NCBI GenBank assembly: GCA_026874595.1
Contig: CM049309.1
Coordinates: 55,526,079-55,590,078 of the forward strand
Source: Sipunculus nudus
Taxonomy: Eukaryota > Annelida > Sipuncula > Golfingiida > Sipunculidae
Length of the DNA stretch: 64,000 nt
Direction of reading: 5' to 3'
The position numbers and the translations under genes were made by a program. Shown in pieces: positions 13,852-28,800 of this stretch (position 1 is its first letter; each line of letters begins with the position of its first letter). The notes under the pieces are model-generated. The model did no database searches and was not told where the DNA came from. It worked only from the letters and a program-made list of their open reading frames with translations.

Positions 13852-16800
13852 GACTATGGGCATAATACTCCAGTTTAAAGTTTTGGGAGAACAATGGCAG
13901 GATCAAGGGCCTGATGGCTTCCATGGAGACAATTTATTGAATGAATTATAATATCCATGTGCAAAGTTTCATGCTTTTTGCCAAATGAGAGCAATTCTGG
14001 TGCTCAGCCGCTGTACTAAACAGGGATGTTAGCATAAGGCGATACCGCATGCGTATTTGGGTATGAGAGAAACCAACCCTTGGGAACACTCCCAACAAAT
14101 AATTTGGTTGATTTTCTATACATCTCTCAATATACCTTAATAGTAAGCATTAACCGTTTGCCCAATACATATTATCTCAATATTTCCAGACAACATTTCT
14201 TGTGGGTGAAGATGGGAAAAAGGAAGTGGTGAGTATACATTACTTTGGGCTCTTTTCTATTACTAGATTATCTTATCATTATAAAGTACTTGCATAAGAC
14301 CATTTTAGTTACATCCCAAATACGACTTATATCACTATTATATTATTAAGGATAACTAAGCTGTTTAAATATTAACATATAACACAACAACATAACAGTG
14401 ACATGGAACAGTTGCACATGTTATAGGAATAACATGCCTACAGATTAATTATAAACAACATATAAGACAAAATACGCATATATTGAATGCCAGCTTTACA
14501 ACTTTAAGTTTTTGACAATTAAACTGTAGTTTGGTTATTCATGTATAATTATGCAGTACGTATTCGTTTCGTATGCGTATGCAGCTAGGAATTGGACACA
14601 TAATATTATATTGGACTGTTCCCATATTCGTATGAGGCAATATGGATGCGTATAAACGCATGTGCATGCTGCACGTTTCGCTCACTCACTGTATCGATTG
14701 GGAAAAAAAAAAACACATACGCATGGTGCCTGACGGGAGAATTCCTCACTTTCGCGTCAGTGATACGTGGAAGACTGCTTCTTTACTGCTGCAGATCTTT
14801 ACTATATCTCCAGTTTACTGCATACCTACCGTATACGCATACCCACTCGGTATCGCTCCAAAAGAAATGTGTCCGATTCCTAGCTCTATACCCATATGTA
14901 GCGCATATGCATAGATATGAATGGAATCACAATAGTCCGTTTTCAACCTACATACGCATACGTACCGCATACGCATGCATATTAATGGCATGACTGTCGT
15001 CCGTTCTGGAGCTGCATACCCATATACGTTGCATACATATGAATGAAATCACAAGCGTCCGTTCTATAACCGCATACGCATACGTATGCATATTACCGGA
15101 ATCAATGGCATCCTCCTGGTTGCATACATATATGTGGTATTCATGTATGGACTGCTAGTATGGTTATGTGTAAATCTGATTGCCGGTAAGTTAAGGCTTG
15201 GTAACAACTACCACCTCATCAGAGAAATGAAATCACTTGGTAGACGAATGATAACACGAGGACCATTGACAACACTCATATTGCGTGTTATCATGATGCT
15301 ATGGGACAAAGTGCATGTTAAAAGGTCTAAACGCATAGCGACGTCCATTGGCCGATCTGATACCGGGACCACCTAAGGCGAATGCATCTATTAAAACTAT
15401 ATTATTATCCATCACATTACATTATACCATCCCTTCACGAAATGTTGTTCACGCATTACCCCCTAATCCCTTTGCAAAGACCCAACAAGTGGGGCTTGTT
15501 TATATAATATTCATTTGCGATTACAAAAGGATTAAAATCAAATGTCTATAGATATAAGCATCTCTCTTTAGAAAGGCCTTATTGGCCTCCATATCTTGAA
15601 GCATAGGCTAGAAAATGTTTACCGAAGTTTGTGGGATTCAAACCTCGGTAATTGAAGCAAAAATAAAGCAGGGAAGTTAACGCCGCACACCTTAGACACA
15701 TGGAATGTGCGGTTGCTAGCCGACAGATTGGATAAGAGAACAGCCATAGTTACCAGGCAGCTCGCAAGATACGAAATCGATAAGAGGTAGCCGTAAATTC
15801 TTCCGGCGAGACCGGAAAAAGTGATGAGCGTCCGGAAACAGAGGGTGGATTTTCTGTCAAGATACTACTTCTTAACAATGTCGCCAGTCAAGCCACTAAA
15901 AGCAAGCCAACCTGATCAGTTGGAAGCGAAAGCAAAGTTTAATAAAGGACCATAAGGCCTCCTATATTCTGTGACACTTTTATGACTTCAGTGTGTGTAG
16001 GATGTGACTCACCAACCTTGGAAGCCATCATTGGCAATGAGGGGTGGTTAACGTCTTATGTAGATGTTTTTACAACCTGGCCACACTTAACAAGAGAACA
16101 TAGCAATGACAGGATCATGTCATCGTCAGGAGGAAGGACAGGCAAAATATTACTGTTACGACGGCCATGTTAGGTTGCTAGACGGTTATAATGAACACTT
16201 AGCATCCACATCAGACCGTAGAGGCGTCCACACTGTTACATAGAAATGAAGAAAATGCTTGTGTCAACGGTGAAAAACATTCACTTGGCTGACAAAGTCA
16301 AGTGTATGACCTGCATCAGGCAGCCATCGCGAAGAAAGGTTATAAGAGCTTCTGAGTCAGACCATTCATCAGCGCAGAAGACACTGGAACTTGTGATCAC
16401 TGGAAACTTTGTTTCGACGAAAACAAGGGGTGATAAAAGCTTTATGTTCGGAAAAGCACTTTCTTCAATCTTTCCTTTACAGACCCCCATCATATGTCTC
16501 CAGCTTGTCTCTCCAAGCACATGATGAATTGTACAATCAAACGTAGCAAGATGCAAACTCCTTTGCTGTGCAAAAGGTTAGATGTGATGACCCAGGATAG
16601 CATAAACCAGAATACCATGTATGTTCAACCAGGAGAGTTAAGTAGCATGGGGTGACCAGTCAGCAGTCCAGTAGCAGAACCTCAAGAACAGATGCCATAA
16701 CGATAGAGATTTACAAAGCAGGTGGTCCTGGAGTCCTGATGAGTTTGCTGCAAGACTGTACTTTAAATACGGACTGTTCGCTGAAAATGCAAGACATGTT

Positions 16801-19800
16801 CTCAAAAGCATGCGACAGCTTTGATCTTATCAGCACGAAGAAGACTTGAGTTCATTCATCAGCCAGCCTCTTTAACCTCTTTGAAACAAAACAGCTATCA
16901 CATTAGGTGAGAGAATACGGACAGTAGAGCAGTTCGCATGACAGTTATAGCTTGAAATACACAGATACCTGCAAGCTACACACCTTCTACAAATATGGTT
17001 ATCCATATAGTGTACTTTCTTCGTGAAATCCTGGAACAGAGCCACAAGTTTGGCATCTACCAGTACCATTACGCTCAAAAGATATTATGTAATCAATTTA
17101 ACACCATAATCGAAGAGGGGTTGATTTCGCTTTGTTTTGTAGTGTTGTTGATATATTTACATTTATTATTCAAATCATGATTTATATGAAAAAAATGCCA
17201 ACTATTGGTCAAAGGTTCATCGGCCATAATTTCTAGAAACATTATGACATACATCACCTTAACTGGGGGATCTACATGCATGTAATGTCACATTTCTTGA
17301 TTACAAAAAGCTGTACTACAATATGATGTGCAAATCAGTGCAGATCAAATGCGTCTTTAGTTTTTGTTTCAAAGAATAGGCTGTACCAAAAGTTTATGAG
17401 GCAGAAACGTATAGAAAAAGAATATAAAGTATGAATAAACAGTACATTTGCACACATACATTCCAAGGTAAGGAGACGTTTTAATGTTTGCAGTTTAATA
17501 CAATTAATCATATTCCTTTCTCATTTGCAACTTGACAAATCAATAATACAGTGAAAAATATTCCTATGTCATTGGCAACTTAACAGTTAATTCAAGTATG
17601 ACATCATCAGTGTCACAATTTATTATTTTTATGACCTAATTCCTTCATATATGGTTGCACTGAAGAATGTTTCGTTCAGCTGATAGTGATAAATATCACA
17701 CAACTGAATTTGCTCAGCACTGTGTTTATGGTACAGTTTACTTGCAGGGTTATGAGAAACCAGCGGGTCATAAGAAAATTATTTTTGGAGGAATCATTGT
17801 GGTGAGTAAATCAGTTCACATAATGCTAGGTGAAATAACGTAATGTGAAATCGCATCTCATCTCATATATTATTTTTTCAAAATCTTTATTTGGAATGGT
17901 GTCACTTGGAATATGCATTTTGTTACCTCATTACGTTCAATTAAACTGAGCCTTGACTCTGCATGTCTGCATAAGGGTATGTATGTTATCTGCATGTGTC
18001 ATTACAGCAAGTATAAAAGAGAAATATATTATTTTGTATGTGTTTGGAAATATACATTAGGGCAAAATCCGCTGCTTTCCCAAAACTTGTTCTAGGTCTG
18101 CAGCAACCTACGCCATGAGGAACATTATCCTAGTGCGACATGTTAGCAACATCAAAGTACTGAATAGAGTTTAAAGGTAAAAGAGGAATTCGTATAACAA
18201 GGTTCCAAAATTTTAACCAACCAGTTTCTTGACTTAGATATCAAGAAACACATAGGCGAGCTGTGCATTTATGTATCGCAGACACTTGTTGATTATACTG
18301 TACAGATGAAGAAATTATTTCCACCAGAGCACTACATGCATATCAGGAGTAACGCCCAACAAATAACATTTTGCTTATACCAGGAGATATCGTGGTATCA
18401 AATAAAAAGGGTATCCTAAGTGTAAATAAATCCCAAGCACGGTCGTAATTCTCTCAATGCAACGCTTACGGTGACCAAGTATGTCAGAGGGCGACTGGGT
18501 ACCCTAATCACCATATGAAGAGCTTCCGTCTGGCAAATGAAAAAGGAATCTCTGTATTTCCTAGGCTACTGAGAAATAAAAGCCAGTTACACCAGTATAA
18601 TAGCTTAAAAAGATATATCCGGTAACCATATTGTACATTGGTCGAGAAGGCACAGGAGTGCCGGGGGTAAGACCTCCAAGTAAAGCCACTGTGCATTGTA
18701 GGGTGTCACGAAATTTTTCGTGATCCACGTTCTCTCAGCCTTTCAAATCTATAGTCAGGCATAATTCAAATAGTGACCTTTGATATCCTGGGATACAAAT
18801 ACTAGTAGAAAGTGCAATATATATCCTAACTAAAATACAAGAATTTATATAAATTCGACTGATGATATCTTCTTTCCTCTAACCTCTAACGAACCCACAG
18901 TGACCCTGAGATCATTGCTAGACAAAAGAAAGAAAATATAGTTAAGTTTGATGTAGACAAAAAGCGGTCGAGTTGTACGTCTCCGACAGACGATCATTTA
19001 GAATGTTTAAGGCATTCCACAGAAATAGAAATACTTAGACCATTAATTCCTTCATTATTGTGCGCAAGGAAAGCGTACTAGTCTCGGTTTGATATGGTTG
19101 TTAGTGTGATTTAAAAGAAAACTCCGAAATTATATGGAAAAGTAAATGTGCTAACGTATACCATCATTATGTGGCTCCTGAACGGGCCCCATTATTCGTC
19201 AGTTTCAGCTTTCTGCCTTCTTTTGTAAAACCCAAACGTATAACGAAATTATAGCATGAACAGAAAAGGGTTTAATAAACACTTATAGGCTGTGGCCCTT
19301 CATCCCCTTGGGTTTTCCTGAAGACGTGGCTATTTGAAATTCAATGAGCGAATGTTATTGTACATGTCCGACACGATTTTCGTGACATAGGGTTAATTTT
19401 TCAACCTATCTGAAGGAGAGAGATGCTCCGCATGATGTGAATGATGAGAAGATAAGACACTTAACTCTCAGGTGGTATAGACTTGTGTAAACGTGTGCAT
19501 GAATAGAATAAGAAAATTGGTTTTATGTAAGCGAAGTAAACATTCGACTAATCCCGGAGAATATTTAAATATTGCATTTTTGAAAAATAAAGATGGATGG
19601 TGTTTCTTTTGTCCCGCCAGGTAGTATGTCTAGCCGTAATTATCGGCTTAGGGGTAGGACTGGGATTAAAAAGCACGAGAACATCGGGAATTGACACTAC
19701 AGTCCACAGATGTCGTAGCAAAAATGATCTACGGCCAGCTGATACGACGTCACCAGGAACCAAATGGATGGATACTGACTGTTCACTGACCGGCACCTGT

Positions 19801-22800
19801 CCTGAAGGGTGAGTTTGATTCACTAAAAGGCATGAGAGCAAAGAGGTGGAGGGGTAGGGGGATGGAAATGGACATAAATGCTGAAGGAAGGCCGACCCAA
19901 AGCACCTTCAGACCAACCTAACGCACATTACCCCATTTTATTCTTAGCCCCTAGTGTGGATGTTCAAAGGTTAAGATGGAAAGGCATTGATCCATATCTT
20001 CGAGGTTGAGTCAAATTATTCTGCTACATTCTATGGTGATTTCCCTGAATAGGTTAGATCAATTGATGAGGAATAGCTGACCTTTAACAATCGATTTAGC
20101 TCCCCTCTGTTCCTGTTGTACGCCCTGGGTGGTTTCCAAACATATTTCATATTGAGTAATTACTGACTTTCTTCACAGATTCAGTTCTCCTCCTCTCCTG
20201 CTGATCTCCTTGGATGGTTTCAGAGCTGATTACCTGTTGAGGAACCTCACGCCAACCATCAAGAGACTGAGCGAGTGTGGTGTCCACGCCAAGCACATGC
20301 GATCTATATTCCCCACTAAAACCTTCCCAAACCACTATTCCATAGTTACGGTAAGGCAGATATTAAAGTTCATTTATCTAGTCGCACAATTATCATTTAA
20401 TCTGTAGTCATTTCTTTGCTATAAATATTGTGAAGATTTTTTTAACTAACCATTAATATATACAAGTGCACGTATTGGAGTTTAATGTTTTACAGGGCTT
20501 ATATCCAGAATCTCACGGTATCATTGATAACAACATGTATGACAGGGACAAAAAGGAACGCTTTAGTATTAGCAGTGACAATAAATTAAACAGCCACTGG
20601 TGGGGAGGAGATCCGGTGAGTACGATCTTTAACTACGTCCCTCTTATATTTATCACTCCTGTCATTGTTGATTTTATCTATTTGTAACACAGGTAGAATT
20701 ACAACCTCAATGCCATTCTAGGTAATTTTCATTAAGGTATAAAAGCTACTACATATTTATTTTAGCTTTTGACGAAGATATACAGTGCCTCTTGACCTGA
20801 TGATTAAAGTATTAGTAATATACCAGAGTGAAATGTTATGCATCACGCAAGGTATTACGAGGCGTATGTCATGCATGACATTTCGAGGCGAAGTCACGAT
20901 TTGTTCCACATGCATCGCCTCCAGTTCTTAGGTCATTTCTGTGAACTGTTTTGTTTGGTCTCCCACTGCATATATGGGAAACTCCAAAACGTACATCGCT
21001 TGCCGGGATCAAATATTGTATTTATGACAGGGAAAAATGATAATTATGGCCTTAAGTAGGAAAATAATCTACATATTGTGTTAATGAATGAAAACAGAAC
21101 TCACTTAAAAGCTTTACAACTGTCTCCCAATCAGAAATGCATAATGAGTCGGACCGCTTGTAGGTGATACATGGGTAAAGTGCTTATCAAATCATATGTT
21201 TTGTGAAAAGCACTACCAAATTCTTTTGATTTATATGATATATTTCGATAAAATATGTTCGATGAATATGATATATTATTAGCGGAGATATCAGATTTTT
21301 TACAATTAATTTAAAAGTCTCTAGCTTTGTCAAAGGGTCTTTAAGGACTCTCGCAGAACGTATGATTTACCATGATTCGCTATAGGCCTCCAGGTATGCT
21401 ATGACCAATCGGATGGAGATACTTTGCTAATCGGATCAAACCCCGTGTATGCTTTATTATGAAACTGTCATGCAAGTTGACTTGCATCACCCCCAGCTGT
21501 AATGCAAGCGGAATGAAGGAAAAGAACAAAGGGAAATACACCGCAAGTGGGACAATATTGTAATATTATCTCCAAGGTATATTTACCTCCTTCAACATTG
21601 AAAGAGATATAATCAGGAGCATATATTATTCTTTCACACTTTTAGTTCACTTTTTCCAAGCAAAACCGTCCCAGCACACAGTCTCGGTACCTCTTATTGT
21701 TCTGTGTGTTGGTAAACTGTCTATGTGTGTCTGTTTGCCATAACAAGACTGCGTGACCGCAGATCCGATTGGGAGCCGTAACATGTGAATTTCGGCCAGC
21801 GGGAACATGTTTTACATTTGGGCCAAGTCATGCAGTCACGGCATTTCCTGATTGTGCTGTGTTTATGTTGCCGTCTGTGATAGCGCCCGGCCCAATGACC
21901 TTAACACTTGTTAACAGGAGTATTCAAACGGTTTCAGGGCAATTTTTTGGCAGGTAAAAATTTAATTTAAAGGGAAGAAGATATCTTGCGTCTTATCTCA
22001 GCATGCCCTATAGGTGATTGGACCCTTTCAAAAGCCAGTCAGCTTGCATTCGGCGATGAACCTTGTGATAATTCTTGAAATTTACTACCAAATTGTTTAC
22101 GACACCAAGGAAACAAATCCTGTTTACCCAGCATTTACAAAAAGCATGCCCGCCAGCTATATTAGGTTCTTAATGGGTTCATACCGTACATGTTGACTTC
22201 ATGTGTACATTTCTAGCTATACAAGGGAACCCTAGGTTCTAAAGTATCAGTTAACTTGGATGTTCTGATTTGTGGCGTCATAAATACAGGTGTAACAGTG
22301 TGAGACAACAAAACATGCATGTAGATAACCTGTTCCAGAGTCAAACCTCTGTGCCTCAAGTTAGAGGACCTATATTTGCAAAACAGAATTACACTTATAT
22401 GTGTTTATATTCGTCTTGCTCTCTTCTGTAATTGTTACTAACGATATTTATTTTGTTACATCAAACAAAATATGTGATTATTTAAGTATTCTCTGAGTAT
22501 TTGTCACTGAAGTGTTTGCATATGAATAAACTGGGCAAGTTAATTATAAATAGTCACTGTATAATGTATATGGCTGATGCGTGGTCGCTTGAGTGGTCCT
22601 TGCGTTAATTGTTGCTTAATTAATAACAAGTGAACCTTTGAAATAGTAAGTGCGTTCTTACTGGACCGTGGGAGGCAGGGCTCAGAACCTATACTTTTTT
22701 TCCTCAAAAGGTAGTAAAAGCTGTAAATAGTGTAAAGGCTGTATGATCCCGCCATAAACAGTTAAATTCCATTTATATCCTGGAATCCTGTGCATTTTGA

Positions 22801-25800
22801 GCTAGATACTTTTGGGAAGCTATATTATCAATGGAGACCTAGCATTTTATTTTCTCTCTCACACTTTTGCATGATCATTAAACAAACATACTCTTGAGGA
22901 CCAGTTTTCTTTTTCACTTGTCTTTTTATTTAATACAAGGACAGTACCATTGCCAGGGAAATCTGTGATTGAAATTGTTAATCACAAAAAGGTCTCTACA
23001 GAGCAGCATAACCAAATCATATATTACCATAGGAAATTCTTAGAAAAACAAGAATGTCCTAGATAGATTTTATGTGGATGAAAATGCAATTTTTCTGTAA
23101 AGATGGCTATTGCATTCATTAACAGTATGCTATATGAGAGTTCTTAATAATTACCTTGACATTTCGTGATGAGCTGCCTAACAACCCATACCCTTTAATA
23201 TTTTAAACATATGACAACATAATTTGAGCGCCATTTTGCGAAACACTTCTCTGCAACGGGAAAATAACAGTTTTTTTTATATGATTCTTTTCCATGTTTC
23301 AGATATGGCTTACGGCCATGAGACAGGGCAAGAAAGCTGGTTCATTTTTCTGGCCAGGCAGTGACGTAGCCATCCAAGGTACACGTTGCACTTTTTAATA
23401 CTCATAATTCTTTGATGAAACAATTATCCAATTTTAATACTGCTTAAACAATTTTAATTATATTCAGCCTTCGTGACAGTGATGGAAATAACGAATCGTG
23501 AAAGAATCATCAAAACTTACATATGCCAGTCATGTTTTTATTATTGACAGGGACATATCCAGACATCTGCTACAACTACGACGGGTAAGGCAGGAGCGAT
23601 GGTTTCTATATTTACTTTTTTTTATAATTTATCAAGGCGAATTTATAAATGAAAGTATTCTATGGTTAATTGAACCCCCAGTCTCCATCTGGCACTCTTG
23701 CACTGCTTCATTAAGGCCAAAAAAAAATTAAAGGTATGGTTCTCAGGCACCGCCCGCATCAGTTTAAAACCCCCGCATTAAAAATTTTTATTTTGATTTT
23801 CGATAAAAACTTTCCAATTTTGAGCTGCTGCCGCTCCGACATTTCTTTCAAGAAGATAAAACCAGACAATTTCCTTTGTTTTGTAGTGCTTTTACTTATT
23901 TAGCAAAATAAAACTGTTATTTTCATGCTTTTCCCTTATCATTTGACAATTATCGAAACATACCAAAAAATTTAAAATAAAAAAGTGCCCGCCCGCATTG
24001 ATTTCTGAAAAAAGTGCCTGAGAACCATACCTTTTTTTTATTTTGGCCTAAATCATAGTAAATAGAAAGCTATGGTTATTATCTTTATGTCAGAGGTACA
24101 GTTCAGATTTGTTTTGAGAATAAAATGTTAAACTGTTCTTTAAACCATGTAAATGTCCATTGCTTCCGTCTTTTTGGCACACATATATTGCTCAAGGAAG
24201 AATACTAAGGTTGATATTTTACTGGCTTTTTATTGCTCTTTCAATCTTACACCCTACAAGGCTGATAAGGGTATTAAACATGGCCATTATATGGACCCTG
24301 AATTAAACTGTACAAGTGACATTGACATGACGTGATGATGTTACAGCCATAGATATGCGCACTTTATTTCCTTAATTCTTACGTTCATTTCGAAGGCATG
24401 CCTTTACAGTTTTGAGTGACATAGTTTATCATTAACAAAAAAAACTAGTGGCCATGTGTATGCGGACATAGGAACTGAAATATTAATTATATATCATTAG
24501 TATTAACAAAGAAGTATATTTTATAAATAATCATATTAGTGCAAGATATTTACGAGCTGAAAATCAAAACGAGTAAGTTACACAAAAAGAGACTTAAACT
24601 GATCCCAGAAATTTAAATTGATAATTGAATTTGGTTCCATCTATATAAGTAACGTTATATATAATGGTATCTGCAGCACTATCCTGTTCAGGGATCGTAT
24701 TGGGGAGATACTGGGCTGGTTGGATCTGCCGAAGGACGAGCGACCTGATTTCATGACACTTTACTTCAAAGAACCAGATTGGGCAGGTCACGCTAACGGG
24801 CCTTATGGAGACGAGGTAAAAATAGACTGGTACCACTCTCATGCCGTTCTGATCTGAAAATGTAAATGTATAAACAGGTTTAAGCAGAAATACTCTTTAT
24901 AAAGACACATTACAGACCAAGTATTATTTGTTTCCTTTGTGTTAATCAGTTTGTTACAGTTTATAAAAGTTAAATGCGAATATGCATAGATAAACATACT
25001 TTATTTATCAAGTTTCAATCTACTTTAAAAAATGGCGGACGTTGTATACTCCCCATTACAGGGCTGCGAAAGGGAAAAATTTCACTATTAGCCAAACAGA
25101 TACCCATCTAAATATCGCAGTAATTGCTGCTAACAAAATTAAATTTGATATTTAAACGGCTGAAACAGTAAATCATTCAATTTCATGTGGTTATTACGAT
25201 CATTACGTATCAGACTACAATCTGCAATGGACCTAACTTTGCTACAGTACTACATTTAGTTATGTTATCTTAATGAGCTTCGTTTACTTGTAGCTTAATA
25301 AAAAACTTCACGAGATAGACGAAATAATAGAGTTACTAATGGACGGACTGGTCAAGCGCAACCTGCACAACTGTGTCAACATCATCGTTGTCGCTGACCA
25401 TGGCAAGTTTATTTTCATTTGATTTATTTTTGTCTTAATTTTGAATAAAGTTAAATTTAGTTTTCAATATACTCATTTAATATACTCAGACCTGATTATT
25501 TATCAACATAAAATATTTTAATCTGGTCACAGTAGAAACGATACTAAAATATATTATTGCTACTCTGACTGCAAGGAAAATCTTTAATAACGTTTGCTTT
25601 AAGATAACGGTATATGTAACGGTGTATATAGATAGCATGACTTCATTAAACTGACATAAAGTTAATTTCATCTAAGTATACTCAGTGCTCTTGCAATCGA
25701 GGTGATAAGTTACTGCAGTGCTGTTTTTTTAAGTCTTTACCGGCCAGTGTTAAAAGTAACAGTTATTCCTTGCTATCATCGTGAACTTGTATTTCGTTAA

Positions 25801-28800
25801 TGTTTCAGGCTTGGAAGAAGTGTCTTGTAAACAAATGGTAAAGCTGGGGTCTTACATCAACACCACCGACTACTACATCTACGACGGGGCGTACGGCCGG
25901 ATAACGAGCAGTTATGTAATCAGAGATGGAAAGATTGTAGAACAGATGGACGGAGGTATATAGGGAGTTCCGCGTTTACTGAAGCTTGGAATAATTGTGT
26001 AAATGCACTGATATATAAAATAGTTACCATAGCCAAAACATATTAGAAGAGATAGAATAAACGAAATATAAAAAAAAAAACGCGGAAAACAAGCATAGAA
26101 TATACAGCAAATACTTTTAATACAAACATTTATATACGTATATGCAAGTCCCTCTCGGGGCTGGAATACCATATGTATATGACAGTGCCACACCGCGCAG
26201 AATCGGACTCACAGCGATACGACTCTGCTGGTTATAGTTTATTGGCATTGAAAATCAAACCCCGCAATGTACCGGGGGTTCTACATATAGGTATAAATAT
26301 AAGAGAATGCGTCCGTTCAAATATATTATATAAGAATTTCAAGGCAAATTACATAAACACGGGACTTCACGGAAGAGGTAATAATTTGTTAGCATACGCA
26401 TGTAAAATGGAAACAGGTCTTTCCATCAAATGTAACAAAATTTGACAGTTGAGACAATTAGTCCCGGCAGTTCCACAGTGCCTAATTGGAATAGGGTTTT
26501 TTTTTTAAGTAGAAACGACCTCTGGTTGAGTGGTGATGCCTATTTCTGTACTTGATGGGGTGCGTCTGTAAGCATTTAGAGCTATGTATATATTTTAAGA
26601 TGTTTGGTAGTTGTGTTGGTCTCCAGATATTATATTTAACCAGACACGCCTGACGAGATCGTTGAGAAGCTGGAGTGTCGGAATGAGTATCTCGGGGTAA
26701 ACAAGAAACAAGACATACCACGCCGACATCACTTCTCCAACAATAAGCGTATTGATGAAGTTATCATGGACGTCAAGGCCAAGTGGCTCATCAGCAAGTT
26801 AGTATAGAAAAAAACGTAAACGTAATAAAACGTTATAGCACCCCGAGAACAAGCATAAATCAAAGCAAGCAAAATAAACGTCTGAGAAATAACCGGAACC
26901 CGCTGACGAGCTGGAGCACTTTAAACTCCTAATGTCGAGTCACCTATAGATCTCTCATACAAAGTATATATGTATAAGGTTATATGTAAATGCGATCATG
27001 TGACAGGTGTTTGCGGCTTTAACCGATTTGAATAACAAAGGTCACTACCCTTAAATACCATCTTCTATGATCTAAAGTCAAACAATAATGTATATTTCTT
27101 TTAAGTACAGATGCTACCGATTTTCCCGAACATAATGGCCAGCTCTCTGTGGCTTTTATTGTGCTCGCTTAGACTGTAATCTACTCGCGTCATGTATGTT
27201 CCATGACACGTTTGTATGTCAGAAGACAGGGCTTTCACTTTGTCTGAAGGGATTAATGCACTAGTGTTTGTTTGAGAGTTGGCCTGAGCTAGTCATTTTG
27301 AAGAAAAAATCGCTAATTTCAATTACATAAGTGTAATAATACTTATTGCAGATGGTTAACTGCAGCCGGCCACACATTGGAGCGTATGTTGCGCAACATC
27401 ATGCGCCACAACCTATTTCTTCATAAGTTTTCCTGAAACACGACCTCACACACACACACACATACGCAACATGTGCCCGAACGACTCAGTTTTTGTTGTG
27501 TCCATTTAAAGTGGCCTTCTATCATGGAGCCAGATGCCCCACACCATTTTGCTCAACAATATCCTACTGTGTAACCGGTTTTATTCTTTAAAGGACCGGG
27601 ATCTCCAGCAGTTATTGTGAAGGAGGGAACCACGGGTACGACGAAACACTCAGCAGTATGCACGTGAGTATGTTGCATGCCCCGGGCGGCACATTTTGGA
27701 GGGCGGCATTTCGGGGAATTAGTATAATAAGTGGCACGAGGATTTCCACAAAAAGTACAAATTTGACCTTTTTGTCCCATGTTCAAGTATTCCAGGGATT
27801 ATAAACTGGACATTTGAACCTACCAAATGATAAGCGAACAATTTGCACATTTTTTTGGGCGGCATTTCTGGGATTAAGTTTAATCAGTGGCTTAACGAGA
27901 TCCACAAAAAGTACAAATTTGGCCTCTTTGTCCCATGTTCAAGTATTCCAGGGATTATAAACTGGACAGTCGAACCTACAGAATGATTAGCGAACGAATT
28001 GTACATTTGTGGGGCGGTATTTCTGGGATTTACATTAGCAAAGAGATGTCTGCTCTTTAATATGTGGCGGAAGAATTCCCTGCCAGTGAATCCATATAAT
28101 TGCGTTGTTGTCAAATACAAGCCTATAACAAGGACATTTGAAACGATATGTTTCAATATGTAATCCAGTTTTGTAATGTTTTGTTATAGGTGGCAATTTC
28201 AAAGACCGCCCCGGGCGGCAATGAGGCTAGGTACGCCGCTGGTTGCATGTGTTCTTCTAGTCAAAGGATTTACTTTGGATTCTTGGAAAGGGAATTTAAC
28301 TATAAAGACAAAAAAATATGTCAAACTGTCAATGTTAGATACATATACCAACAAAGTATAAGGTATACAAAGTGCACTCATGAAAAATATATTTATATAA
28401 AGTCTATCCCCTCGAAACTTCAGGTTTTTCTTAAGTGTCAGTGCAATATCTAGTTAAGTTTACTATTGTGTGCGTCGATTTTATGTCAATAAATCCGTAT
28501 GCAAATCAGATTGTAAAGGATGATACCTTTGGTTTTTGCACAGAATGAAACATATTACACCTTGCATATGAATATAAATTATTATTTCCATTACGCAGGC
28601 GTTGTTTGTAGCTTACGGGAAGGATATTGCTCAGCTTGGAGAGGTTGACGCGTTTGATATCATTGAGATTTACAACTTAATGGCAGGTACGCTTCACCCA
28701 CCTTCAAACACTAATGATAGCCTAATGCAAGGTCCTACGGAGCATAGCTTATCGGGATCCAAGCTTTCAGAAAGATATTTATTCCAAGAATGTCATTTTA

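Larger units (their letters stand above)
10041..14189 (+). other. First intron (if the putative start is right)
   Basis: It contains GAGTCCAAGT repeats, a poly-G tract, a trinucleotide run, AAGGTCA-rich repeat sequence (12550-12700), a SINE copy and a long (AT)n. No convincing exon was found; an alternative start exon could hide here. Confidence 0.4.
14229..17747 (+). other. Intron with minisatellite and LINE remnant
   Basis: This 3.5-kb intron between the tail exons holds a (GCATACGCATACGT)-type minisatellite at 14810-15110 and a decayed LINE at 15674-16860. No coding exon of the host gene was found inside. Confidence 0.6.

Noticed and set aside
13609..13924. Open frames rich in YIYIYI on both strands
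   Set aside because: They run through an (AT)n tract; the same artefact appears at 7141, 36373, 39877, 41535 and 55438.
16246..16556. Overlapping 91-92-codon frames on both strands between the LINE fragments
   Set aside because: No homology, splice pair or conserved motif; probably chance frames in decayed transposon sequence.
27354..27430. Alternative exon after TTGCAG at 27353 ([13 protein letters not shown])
   Set aside because: It has no donor that restores the ENPP frame, whereas 27594-27663 supplies the GGNHGYD zinc site in perfect phase.
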